Assembly (NCBI RefSeq): GCF_033473495.1
Contig: NC_088938.1
Span: 2,976,001-3,040,000 of the forward strand
Reading direction: 5' to 3'
Source of the DNA: Cercospora beticola
Lineage: Eukaryota > Ascomycota > Dothideomycetes > Mycosphaerellales > Mycosphaerellaceae
Length of the DNA: 64,000 nt
The position numbers and the translations under genes are program-made. How positions within the stretch are numbered: the stretch's first letter is position 1; every line of letters begins with the position of its first letter. The notes under the pieces were generated by a model. That model was not told where the DNA came from. It searched no databases and saw only the letters and a list, made by a program, of their open reading frames with translations. Positions 20,716-30,904 of the stretch are shown here, piece by piece.

Positions 20716-22954
20716 ATGTCGGAGGAACCTCGCAAGCGATCCCGCTTCGACCAGGCGCCCAGCGAAGAGCCGCCGCGCAAATCGCGTTTTGACCGCCGCT
20801 CGCGCAGCCCCTCGACTAAGGATCCAGAGGCCTCCGCACGCGAGCGCAGTCCCGTGAAGAGCGTGGAGTCGCCAGCTGCCGGCGAAAAGAAGGACGAGGC
20901 CAAAGATCCGGCCGCTATTGCTGCAGCCGCAGCTGCCCGCATTAGTGCCTCGTTGCAAAAGAGCAAAGGCATTCAGCAGGTCGAAGTGCCGCCGATCCGC
21001 AAGGTAAGGACGATGATGGCAGTGTTCATACGCCAGTTGAGGAGACGTGCTCGCATATTACGGCTTCCGGAATCCATCTGCGCCATGTAGTAGTCATGCA
21101 GCATGGCCCAGGACGTCCTCTTGCGCGACCAGCTTGTAGCGTCTCACTTGGACCCTCTCTTTTCCACGTCTGATCGATTTGGGCAGATTGACAGCAGGCA
21201 GGGCATTGGATATAAAAGTACACACTGACGCATCGCAGCCATCTACAGCCGAAGCCGGTGCTTCCAAGTCGCCATCAGCCCCCGCAGCAGGCTCTTCTCT
21301 GAGCAACGACATTTACCAGCAAGATGGTGACTTTATCAAGGATATCGAGGTCAATGATCTGCGCAATCGCTACACGTTGACTAAAGGCAGCACCCAGAAG
21401 ATGGTAAATACTCACTTGATTCCACTGATACTCCTAGGCACAGCCTGCTTTCCCCTCCTTCACCTCAAGACCAACAGCATTGGGTTTGTAACAAACAAAT
21501 GTTAGAGGAGAAGCACTTTGACTTACTCTTAGCGCAACACAGCCACCGACGGCCACCCCCATTTGCATCTGCTGACCTCAATGTGACATCTAGATTAAAG
21601 AGGAAACTGGCGCCGGTACGCTCCCACACGCACGAAACGCTTTTTTGACTTTACAGGTACCCAGACTGATCGCATAAAGATGTCACTACTCGTGGAAATT
21701 ACTATCCCGATAAGAGCATGGCTACGGCAGCGGTGAGTTTTGGCGATTGAGCGCAAGTGGCTCTGCTTGTTGGGCGGTACTAACATGGGACCAGAACCCA
21801 CCACTTTACCTGCACGTTACGAGCACGACCAAGGATGGCTTGGAGCAAGCTGTGAAGAAGATCGAAGAGCTCATGCAGCAGGAGCTGCCGAACCTGATCG
21901 ACGAACGTCGCTTCCGTCGCCGCGAGGAGCCTCGAGAACAGCCCGATCGTGACCACCTAGGTCGCCGCAAATGGCCCGAGAAGCAAATTCCCATCGACCT
22001 CGAACCGATTCCAGGATTCAACTTGCGCGCGCAAGTGGTAGGCTCCGGAGGCAGTTATGTGAAGCATATTCAGCAAGAGACGAGATGCCGTGTGCAGATC
22101 AAAGGTCGTGGAAGTGGTTTCATGGAACACGATACGGGCCGCGAGAGTGATGAACAGATGTACTTGCACGTCGCAGGTCCAGAGCAGGCCATGGTTGATT
22201 CAGCCGAGGAGATGTGTAAGTCACTGCTCGATTCCGTGCGCCAGCAATACCAAGAATTCAAGGAGCGTCCTGCGCGAGGTCCTGGAGGCGGACGTGGTGG
22301 ATACGGCGGAGACGATCGTGGCGGATACCATGGCCGTGGTGGCGACCGCCAGAACTCGGGTTCGTACGGAGGTGGCAGCGCTTACGGAAATGGCGGAGGC
22401 AGCGCCTATGGGGGCGCATACGGTGCCACCGGCCAGCCAGATCCTTATGCGCAGGCGAACCCATACGACCAGTATGCTCAAGCAGCTGCACAAGGCTATG
22501 GTAGCGCACAATCCCCAACAGCAGCACAGCAGGGTGCCGCAGCAGCAGCGCCAACAGATCCGGCTGAGCAGCAGAAGCAGTACGAGGCCTGGGCTGCATA
22601 CTATGCTGCAAATCCGCAAGCTGACCCTTACGCTGCTTACGGTGGTTATGCAGCAGTCATGGCTCAGTACATGCAACCAGGTGCCGCGGCCGCTGCTGCA
22701 CAGTACCAAGGTTAGTCCGTCCCTTTCGTTGCAACACACCCACAAAATGCTGACACTCCGTAGGATATGGTCAGCCGTCTCAGACACCTGTCGACTACAG
22801 CAATGGAGTGCCTCCTCCGCCACCTCAGGATGGTCAGCAGGCTGCATCAGGACCTCCAGGCGCATACAACCCCTACAGTGCTGTAAGTACGAACGACGAG
22901 GCTTACACGAACATGGCTGACTTGCATCAGGTCCCTCCTCCACCGGGCATGTAG
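20716..22954 (+). CDS. KH-domain RNA-binding protein, KHDC4/BLOM7-like
   Basis: Seven exons: 20716-21003, 21239-21403, 21594-21615, 21680-21732, 21795-22710, 22764-22882, 22931-22954; 528 residues. The N-terminus is an RS-like basic region (RKRSRFD repeats). The core has NDLRNRYTLTKGSTQKM, then IKEETGADVTTRGNYYPDKS assembled from four exons, as in human KHDC4/BLOM7. A KH domain follows (FNLRAQVVGSGGSYVKHIQQ). The C-terminus is Gly/Tyr/Gln/Ala-rich with PPPPGM at the very end. KHDC4 relatives act in pre-mRNA splicing, so this is likely a nuclear splicing factor. Exon 3 is only 22 nt. The reconstructed frame through all six introns is continuous. Confidence 0.88.
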
Positions 22955-24050
22955 TGCAGCTCGGGGCATGTCACATATGGATAGGACGCCCAGAGCTCAT
23001 ATTGTGGAATTGGGAAAGAGCACTCCTCAGCCGCGTGCTTTTATTTGAAGGGCACGTTGTCCAGATATGGGCAACAGGAGTTGAAATTTGCTCCAAGCAT
23101 CAGCGCTGGGAAGTTGGCACATTGCAATGTTCTACAGCCTCCGAAAAGCGAGAGAAATGCCTCTGAACTCTAGTATCTCTGTTCTCGTGCATCCAACGTG
23201 GCATCGCGTTTTCCCACCCTCCTCTGCCTCGTATGTCTTGTAACGGCAGAATCGGCCAAGCCGTGTGTCAAAATCGCGCCGAGAAGCGGTCTTTCCCTTT
23301 CGCTCGGCCCATCGGCGCCTCCTCTGACCTTTCATCTCCGACAGCATGTCCCAACAACCTCGTTGTGTTTCTCTTTGTTGCTGTGCTTTGTTGCGAACAA
23401 TGAATCGGAGAACGTGACGTTCGAGATGGATCTGCTGTCTGGCTGGATGGTGTTGTGACGGGAGCCAGTGGATGTTCTCTCTGGTCCGATGCGCCCGTTC
23501 CGCTGTGTGCTTGCGGTTGCGGTTGCGGGCCTTGCTCCCGAGACAGCCTTTGTGCGACGGCGGCAGGAGCGTTGTGGTATGGATTCGGGATGGGCGGTTT
23601 GGAGTGAGGAGAAGAGCTGTGTGTGATGAGGTTGTTGGTGAGGGACTGCGGTGTGGAGGGCCGGAGGAGTGGGAGCGGTGGGAGCGGTGGTGGTCACTGC
23701 GCGCAGTGCGCGGCCGACCAGCAGAGGAGATTCTATCGCCAGTTGCTGGAAGAGTCGAGGTCGTCTAGAAAGAGCCTTCATCATCGGGCAGCGATTGCCA
23801 GCTCGTATGTCGAATGTCGGGTGCTCAGGAAATGGCGATTCCGCCCACCACCAGCTTTCGCCACTGTCGCACATGAACATCGAGTCGCAAACCGCAAACA
23901 TAGTTGCTCGTCGCTCTTGAAGACCTGAACTCTTGATCAAGGCTCTGTCGAAGATTGTCGCCTCTTCTCCGTATGATCGCACCTGCGATCATGACGATGA
24001 AAAAGTAATAAAAAAAATGGTTTGGTTCAAAAAATTGAGTGCCTGAGCTA

Positions 24051-24124
24051 CCTCTGCCATGAAGGCTGAGTGTAGTCAGTGATGCTGCCTCTGCCATGAA
24101 GGCTGAGTGCAGTCAGTGGTGCTG
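24051..24124. repeat. 37-bp tandem duplication
   Basis: Two adjacent copies (24051-24087, 24088-24124) of a unit beginning CCTCTGCCATGAAGGCTGAG and ending AGTCAGTGRTGCTG, differing at two positions. This is a recent local duplication in non-coding DNA. Confidence 0.9.
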
Positions 24125-24552
24125 CTCGACTGTTGTGCCAAACCACTGGAGTGACCCGGGTTTGATCACGAACAAGACGAGAGCGAACGACGACCCAAGC
24201 AGTCGGCCAACCGAATGGGCAGAAATCTTTCCGGTGCTCGCGAGTCTTCGCATCTCTTTGACTTGGCAGACATCGAGAATTGAAGTTGTAAAATCGCAAT
24301 CTCTCAGGCGGTTGTGTTGAAACAAAGGCCTTCTTCGAGCGGCGGTCGGTCTTGGCTGCCAACGTATACGAACGGCCGAGAGAGGTGCGGAAGTGCAATG
24401 ATGGTCACCCGTCTCTTCCAGGCACGCTGGCAGTGGAGTTCTCTTCTCTCGTCAACATCCGAAGATGTGAAGAGCGCGCGTGAAGCACGTTGAAGGTCCC
24501 TCGTATCCTCGACTGACTGCAGACCTTTCAGGTTCTGGTCGTGTGTGCTGTA

Positions 24553-24672
24553 AAGCCCTCAGTACCCAATCGAAAGCCCCCAGTGCCCAATCAAAAAGCC
24601 CTCAGTACCCGACAAGAAGCCCCCAGTACCCGACAAGAAGCCCCCAGTACCCGACAAGAAGCCCTCAGTGAT
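24553..24672. repeat. 21-bp minisatellite, about 5.7 copies
   Basis: Units start at 24553, 24574, 24595, 24616, 24637 and 24658, with consensus AAGCCCYCAGTACCCGAC plus AAG. The last copies are nearly identical and the first three slightly diverged. The period is a multiple of three, so all frames stay open locally; that alone explains short repetitive ORFs here. Confidence 0.93.
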
Positions 24673-25498
24673 CGAACAAGCAGTTGCCAGGCTGCTACCC
24701 TCTTGGAATTTGCTGATGACCCATGGGGACTCGACTGCAGGCGGACCATCCTGCAGAACTTTTAAGAGCCTCACCACTCGGAAGGATTGGACTTCGTCTT
24801 CGTGGCACGCCGTTGACCTCTGATAGGAAGCTGGGCTCGCCTCTGGTAGAAACCAGTGGGAGCGGTTCGCGGGGCTCGCATTAGGACAGACAGTGGAGGC
24901 CACAATGAAGATTGGCCGCTGGACGTACTCTCCTGCCCGGCACCACTTGTGCGCCGGCACCAAAGGTCAAGGGGGCAGGGGGTCCGGCAAGATTCAGCGA
25001 GAGAGTTGGTTGTTTGTTGGTGGAAAGAAGAGAGTGACATGGCAGAGAGTGGCAGAGATTTATGGCAAACAAGCGGCCGCTGAGTCATGCTTTCGCGCGC
25101 GTCACGGGCGAGAGCTCTGAAACGCGCTGACGCACATTCACCTTCACTTGCGCATGCATATGCCAAGACTTTCGCGCTTCACGAGAGGCAGTGGCCAAAA
25201 CGCAACGCTGCGAGCCATCTTTCAGCAGTACATACTGCGCACTTCGTGATTTGGAACGGCGCGGCGTCTTGGTGGCGGCGCGAAGCTCGCTTCGTGAAGA
25301 CCGCGAAGTGAAGCGCACCGCTCACTGTTGATCACATGCATCGACAAACACCTGAGCCCAAGAGCGGCCCCACTAAACATGCGAAGCCACCACTCACCAA
25401 TTTCAGAGCCATTGATAAATATCTGTCGTCCACGCACGTACATCCATCTCCTTGACCACTCCATCCGCCTGACGACATCACTGCGCGGCGCCAACAAG

Positions 25499-26388
25499 AT
25501 GGCAGCTTCGCAACCACCCACAACCACCACCACCGCTGTGACTGGCGGCGAAGACCACCATGCCGACAGCTCCGCAGCCGACGAGCTTCCACCCAACTCC
25601 CACGAGCGCGTAGTCACCCCTGACTTCGATGGCGTCTCCACTCGAGAGGTTGTCTGGTACAACAAAATGGAGGCTTTGTACTATGCCGACGTCTTTCGAC
25701 TGCGCGAGGTAACCGCTTCGTCGCTGAAGAACAACGAGCCATCGGAAGCGGTGCAAGAGGGGTGGACCGTGTACGTTCTGTTTGAGCACCCAAATGAGGC
25801 CGAACGTGTCGGCGAATCCAGAACCGAAGCAAGCATCCTCACAGTCAGTACCTCTCGAGCCATCACTTTAGCAACACAACTGACCATCACTAGGGACCAC
25901 GTCGAGACGAGCTGCTTGCCCTGAGGCCACCAAGACCCACGAACTTCAAGCCCGAAATGCTGGTGTTGGCCAAGGGTGACCATCAGTACTATTACCCGGC
26001 CGAAATCTTCAAGATTGAGGCGCGTGGCCGTCAGCGTTCCAACCGCTACCACGTACGCTTCCTTGCTCGTCGCTTCCATCATCTGGAACATGACAAGGAG
26101 GTGGGATATGACAATCTGGTGCCTCTGAGTAGCGCCTCCGGGCTGAGAGTAGCGGGCAGTAAGGATATTGGATATTGGAGTTACTTGCCGACCACCAAGA
26201 AGTTGCGAGACGACTTGGACCTAGGCGACATCAAGCCGTCTTCACGCAGCGAAGGCAAGCCTGCCCCCAAGAAGCCTGCCTCGAAGAAGAAGAAGAAGAA
26301 GAATGTAGCGACGGAAGATAGGGTTGTGAAGAAGAAGGCTTCAAAGGGCAAGAAGGCTGCTAAGAAGGGTGCCAAGACTGATGTCTGA
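25499..26388 (+). CDS. Lys-rich, possibly Tudor-like nuclear protein (279 aa)
   Basis: Two exons: 25499-25843 and 25894-26388, joined by a 50-nt phase-0 intron (GTCAGT donor, CTGAC branch, TAG acceptor). The N-terminus is Thr/Ser-rich. The middle has DELLALRPPRP, LVLAKGDHQYYYPAEIFKIE and RYHVRFLARRFHHL, whose short beta-strand pattern with Tyr/Trp residues resembles Tudor/chromo-like modules. The C-terminus is a long Lys/Ala tail (KKPASKKKKKKN, KKKASKGKKAAKKG) that looks like a nuclear localisation or DNA-contacting tail. No named family was recognised; the Tudor assignment is a guess. It directly precedes the repeat array. Confidence 0.7.
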
Positions 26389-26754
26389 ACTGAGGCGATA
26401 GTGCTAGCAACAGACTAGCTTTCCACGCGTTATGAGAAGGCTGCGACATAGCGCCTAGAGCTTGGCTAGGGACGGAGTTCTTGCACGACTAGCTTTACGC
26501 GGTATTGGACGCACCGGCGCTCCTAGCATTTGCATATGAAAATGGACTTCGGTGTCCTAAACCTCACTTTCCACGTGCCTTTGTGTTCTAGTCTGTTGCT
26601 TCTAGAACTTTCCTAACGCGTATCCCCTAGCCTTGCCGCCTGACTAGAACTGTCTATAGAAGCATTTCTAGAGGCAGAAACTCTATTCAATCACGTGCCC
26701 GTCCCGAAAATTCCCCTTTCCATCAGCCAAAATGACGGTGACTCGATGCAAATG
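26389..26754. other. Spacer between Lys-rich gene and repeat array
   Basis: No gene. Several short words recur loosely (CTAG-containing TTCTAGA, GACTAG), but there is no defined repeat. Confidence 0.45.
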
Positions 26755-27424
26755 CAGCATTGGATGCTGCTAGGGGTTGAAAAGGCCAGGCGACAGAGCT
26801 TTGCCCTTCGCGAGAGCCTGCGAGCCGAGCCAAATTGAGAAGAGAATCTACGGTCAGATCAGTCGAATTTGGCTAAGTCTCGCGTCCTCCTCCAACTTTT
26901 TTCGTCGTTCTCTGACAAGCTGCAGCGTCGAATGCTGCCAGGAATCGAAAAATTCAGGAGAAAGGCCGTTGCGGTTCGCGAGAGACTGCGAGTCGGGAGA
27001 GATTGAGAAGAGAATTTACCTTCAAATGAGCCGAATTTGGCTAAGTATCGCGTCCTCCTCCAGCTTTTATCGTCGTTCTCTGAGGAAAAGCAGCGTTCAA
27101 TGCAACCAGGGGTCGCGAATCCCAGGCGATAGGCACATGCCCTTCGCGAGAGACTGCAATTAATGAGACATTGAGAAAATAACACACCGTCAAATCAGCC
27201 GAATTTGGCTAAGTATCGCGTCCTCCTCCAACCTTTTTCCGTCATTTTCTGGAAAAATGCAGCATTGAACGCAGCCAGGGGTGGCAACCTCCAGGCGACA
27301 GGCTTTCGCCATGCACGAGAGACTGCGACTGACGAGACATTGAAAAGAGAATACACCGTCAAATGCATCGAATTCGGCTAAGTATCGCGTCCTCCTCTAG
27401 CTTGTTTCGTTACTCTCTAGAAAT
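26755..27424. repeat. 168-bp tandem repeat, four copies
   Basis: Units start at GCAGC words at 26755, 26922, 27090 and 27259 (spacing 167, 168, 169). Each contains TTCGCGAGAGMCTGCGA-like, GATTGAGAAGAGAAT-like and AATTTGGCTAAGTATCGCG blocks and ends TCGTCGTTCTCTGA. Copies are diverged by eye but clearly collinear. The end of the unit resembles the end of the neighbouring shorter repeat, so the two families appear related. The sequence is not AT-rich, so classical heavy RIP is not evident. Confidence 0.88.
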
Positions 27425-29194
27425 GCATGCTACTGTGAGCCATTCAATATGCAGACGATCAAGATCAGACAAACACCTGTTGTCAGAGATTGCCTGTTTG
27501 GTCAATAGAAAATGCCAAATTCGCGTTGCTCTCTGAAACTGCACGCTGCTGTAGGCCGTTTCGTATGCAGATGATAAAGATTAGTCACATATTTACTGTC
27601 AGAGATGGCCTATCATAGTCACTTATAGCTATTAAAAGGACCAAATTCTCGTTACTCTTCGAAACTCCACGCTGCTCCATGCTGTTTCGTATGCAAATGA
27701 CGACGATCAAAGACATATCTAATGTCAGAGATGGCCATCAAAAGGGCTAAATTATCGTTACTCTCTGACATTTCATGCCACTGTAAGCCGTTCGATATAC
27801 AGACGAACAGGAACAGGCGAGTGCTTATTGTCAGAAATGGCTGATTATAGCTATTTAAAGCACCAAATTCTCGTCACTCTCTGAGATATCATGCTGCTGT
27901 AAGCCGTTTGATATACAGATAACCCATAACAAACGAATATTTACTGGCAGAGATGGCCGGTCGTAGCCATGTAAAAAAAACTACATTTACGTTGCTCTCC
28001 AGAACAACATACTCCTTCGGGCTATCAAGTCTGCAGACTGTCGGGAGCAGGCGAGTGATTTACGGCGGAGAAGCCAGCTTTGGACGTTCGAATTGGCCAG
28101 ATCCTCGCGCGTCTCTAGAAATCTTTGCTGCTGCGGGCCATTTGATATGCAGACGGCCAAGAACAGACAGATATCACTGCTAGAGATTGCCAGTCATGCT
28201 CCATTGGAAGTAACAAATTCTCGTTACTCTGCAGAAGAAGATGCTGCTTTGAGCCATTCGATGTGTGGACCGTCGGGAACAGCTAAGGAGTACACGGGAG
28301 AGATACCAGCTAGGGTCGACCAAAATGTACAGAATCTCGTGCTTCTCTGGAAAAGTCGTGCTGTTGCAGGCCACCTGGTCTGTAGACTGTCAGGAACTCA
28401 CGGACACTGATTAATAGAGATGAAGGTCTGAAGAAGTTCAAAAAGTCGTACTTCCGCCTTTTTCCAATGGTCTCCTCGTGTCTGAGCCCTTTCATATGCA
28501 GATCGCCAAGAAGAGACAAAGAAAGGACAACGGAGCGACGACCAGACCGGTCATTTTTCCGCTTTTCTCTGACTTCCTGCACGTCTCTGAGCCATTGCAT
28601 CTGCAGATGATCAAGGACAGAGAGATAATGATTAGCGGAAATGTCCAATTCTCGCCTCTCTCTCCAGCAAATACCACATCTCGAAGCCATCCATTGTGCA
28701 AGCCGCCAGGAACAGACAGAGATATATCAATGGGGGGACGGTCAAAAGGGTCGGATTCCTGGTCCTCTCCATTGCATTGCACATCTCTGAGCCGTCCCAT
28801 TTGCTGACGGTCAAGAAGCGATGATATGCATTTAACAGAGAGCATCCGTTAGGCCAGTCGGGAATCAAAAATTCTCATATTTCTCAGAGCCACAACACTT
28901 TACAGAGCCATTCGATGTCCCGACGCACGAGACTCCAATGTAGGTAACGTATAAGAGAGTGTCAATTTCCCTTTGTTTCTGAGATCTTGTACGTTCCTGA
29001 GCCACTCAATCTGCAGACCATCAAGAAGAAACAGTCAATATTCGACAGAGTACAGCGGTCAGAAACGATTGACAACGCCAAATTCTGGCTTTTCTCCGAC
29101 CGCTCGGTGCCCCTTCTTTGTCCGGATCAATGCGTCTGGCACACTTCACCCATCTGCCTGGGTGCTCTGCACCTATACACCTGGCAGTGCAACC

Positions 29195-29431
29195 ATGAAA
29201 GTGTTTCATGAAGGCGACGAACAACCTAATCACGACTACGTACATGACCTATTGCACAAGCTGCTTCCTCCAGCACTCCATCCTCCTACCGACCTTGCCA
29301 TTGCAGGAGCAAATCTTCCGAACTCCGAATTGCCTTCGACACAACGTCCCATCAGTTCGCCGCCCGCCTCATCATCACCTACCGTGAACCATACCTGGGC
29401 CATTCCAATGTCGGGTTACCCAGGAATGTAG
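29195..29431 (+). CDS. Small coding-looking island inside the array (78 aa)
   Basis: An ATG at 29195 opens 78 codons ending at TAG 29429-29431. The frame is also open upstream into repeat sequence. The peptide starts MKVFHEGDEQPNHDYVHDLL, continues with KLLPPALHPPTDLA and a Ser/Pro-rich stretch, and ends MSGYPGM. Its composition resembles coding DNA more than the surrounding repeats do, and the repeat pattern is broken exactly here. No family was recognised. It may be an exon remnant of a gene disrupted by the array. Confidence 0.3.
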   Translation: MKVFHEGDEQPNHDYVHDLLHKLLPPALHPPTDLAIAGANLPNSELPSTQRPISSPPASSSPTVNHTWAIPMSGYPGM

Positions 29432-30013
29432 CAAGGAAATCACAGTAGGGAGTAATTAATCCTCGATTGTCTCGAAGCCATTTCGCTTTACTGAGCCATT
29501 CGATGTGGGGATACGTAGGACGACTGGGATGAAAGATGATAGAGAGTGGCAGATTCTCGTTCGATTCCAACGTACGACGCTCCCTTGAGCCCCGTAATAT
29601 CTCGATGCAAGAGAGTGAACAGAGAGAAGCATGACGCACCTCGTTGGAGATGATGTCGACTTCTCTAATGGCATGTATCGTGCTCAGGACTGTATTCATG
29701 TGCATGCTATAAAGCCTATTGCTGGCATCTGTTATCCCCCCAACACTACGATGTCCTGCCTAACTACCTCCTGAGGCGAGGGCTGAACGAGGTGTTGTGG
29801 TGCAGGGTGGTGTCGCTTACCGACATTCCTTTGTATCGAACCTCTCAATGCAGCTGGACTTCAGATGGCTCAGGAGAGTTCTCCGGTTTGGAGAGCAACC
29901 AGAATCTGTCACTCTCCATGAATCTATCAACCGTCCGATCTTGCACATCCGAACATTTGATGGCTTAGGGCAGCGTTGCAGCTCGGAGTGAAACGAAAAT
30001 TTGTCGTTCTCAG

Positions 30014-30292
30014 CGGGACAACCTTCAGGGTATTACGAAGCCGGCCATCCGTCGCCTTGCACGTCTTGGTAGTATCAAGCACATGCCGGGGGGTAGATTG
30101 GCTATAGAGACCTAACGGGCGACCAATCAATATATAACATTCTCGCTAGAGGGGTACGATGAGATCGGAAAGGCCCTGGAGAGGTTCCTTAAGCAGATCA
30201 TCCGCGATGTCGCGTGGTGTTCGCGCTCTGTCGCCAGGGCAGTTCCCTTTATGGCTTCGATCGTTAAGCCTTCGGTGTTAATGTTACGTTAG
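30014..30292 (+). pseudogene. Divergent histone H4-like gene or pseudogene
   Basis: Exon 30014-30092 encodes RDNLQGITKPAIRRLAR followed by LGSIKHMPGG, nearly identical to H4 over its first 17 residues. A 57-nt intron (30093-30149; GTAGAT donor, CTAAC branch, CTAG acceptor) joins in frame to exon 30150-30292. That exon has YDEIGKALERFLKQIIRD in place of the H4 segment Y-E-E-T...V-I-R-D, then diverges and stops before the TLYGFGG end. A possible tail exon at 29806-29832 (GGVAYRHSF) would splice in phase 0 through 29833-30013 to the RDN exon. No start Met was found. It is either a pseudogene or a fast-evolving H4 variant (fungi such as Neurospora carry an H4v gene). It sits inside the repeat array. 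Confidence 0.72.
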
Positions 30293-30539
30293 ACATTTCA
30301 TGCGAGTAGCATAAGCACGCCATCGGCATCGAAGCACTGTAAGCCTAGCAAATGAATCCAACGACACACCACTTGTAACACGGATAGAACTAAGCAGGTG
30401 CAGCACCACATCATCCGCAAGGCCACTCCTCATCAGCGCACTCAGCCAAGACAAGCACCGCTGCCTTTCTTTCCAGAACGCAAGTCATGGCGTGGAATCG
30501 TTCCCAACCGCGCCGTCAGTAGCTGACTGTTTCTCGCAA

Positions 30540-30904
30540 ATGGCACTCCATTTCTCCATGCCAGAAGACTGCTCGATGCCTCTCGGCTACAGTCTCTTCC
30601 GCCACCCAACCATCGAGCGCCTTAACGGAGTCCCGCCGATCACCACCGCCCCGCTCGAGTTGTACATCGCACTCGACCCTCGCGACCTGGAGCAAGATGG
30701 CCAGCCCTGCATCTATGAGCAGCTGGAGGATGAGGCTGAAGCCCCAACCGACGAATACGACTTCGTCAGCGGACAGTGAGTCCATCCAACGAAGCTGATG
30801 CGATGCAGACTGACTGACAAACTCTCAGAAAGAGGGTGCCCAGCAAACCAACAGGAACTGAGACTTGGTCGTTACCTGAAGAGGCGCATTCCGTTTGTCT
30901 CTGA
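30540..30904 (+). CDS. Small two-exon hypothetical gene within the array (103 aa)
   Basis: Exon 30540-30775 and exon 30829-30904 flank a 53-nt intron with GTGAGT donor, two overlapping CTGAC branch words and a CTCAG acceptor; the splice keeps the frame. The product begins MALHFSMPEDCSMPLGYSLF and has an acidic segment (EQLEDEAEAPTDEYDF) before the splice. Codon composition looks coding. The frame is also open 48 nt upstream without an ATG, so an upstream exon is possible. The last codons run into repeat-type sequence. No family was recognised. The clear intron argues for a real, or recently real, gene. Confidence 0.4.

Larger units (their letters stand above)
22955..25498. other. Gene-poor 2.5-kb region
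   Basis: No supported gene. The longest ORF (minus 23332-23982, 216 codons) contains a presequence-like stretch (MKALSRRPRLFQQLAIESPL) but then only low-complexity Thr/Pro/Arg sequence, without a splice pattern or known domain. Two small tandem repeats are listed separately. An AT-rich tract with poly-A lies near 24001-24035. Confidence 0.45.

Noticed and set aside
23332..23982. 216-codon minus-strand ORF
   Set aside because: Only low-complexity sequence after a presequence-like start; opposing frames are also open, and there is no domain.
24480..24765. Repetitive ORFs over the 21-bp minisatellite
   Set aside because: A 21-bp period keeps any stop-free frame open, so this is not evidence of coding.
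28478..28807. ORF reading repeated SEPxHxQ-like words in the array
   Set aside because: Peptide repeats appear because DNA units repeat; unit lengths vary and frames shift between units, so no repeat protein is encoded today.
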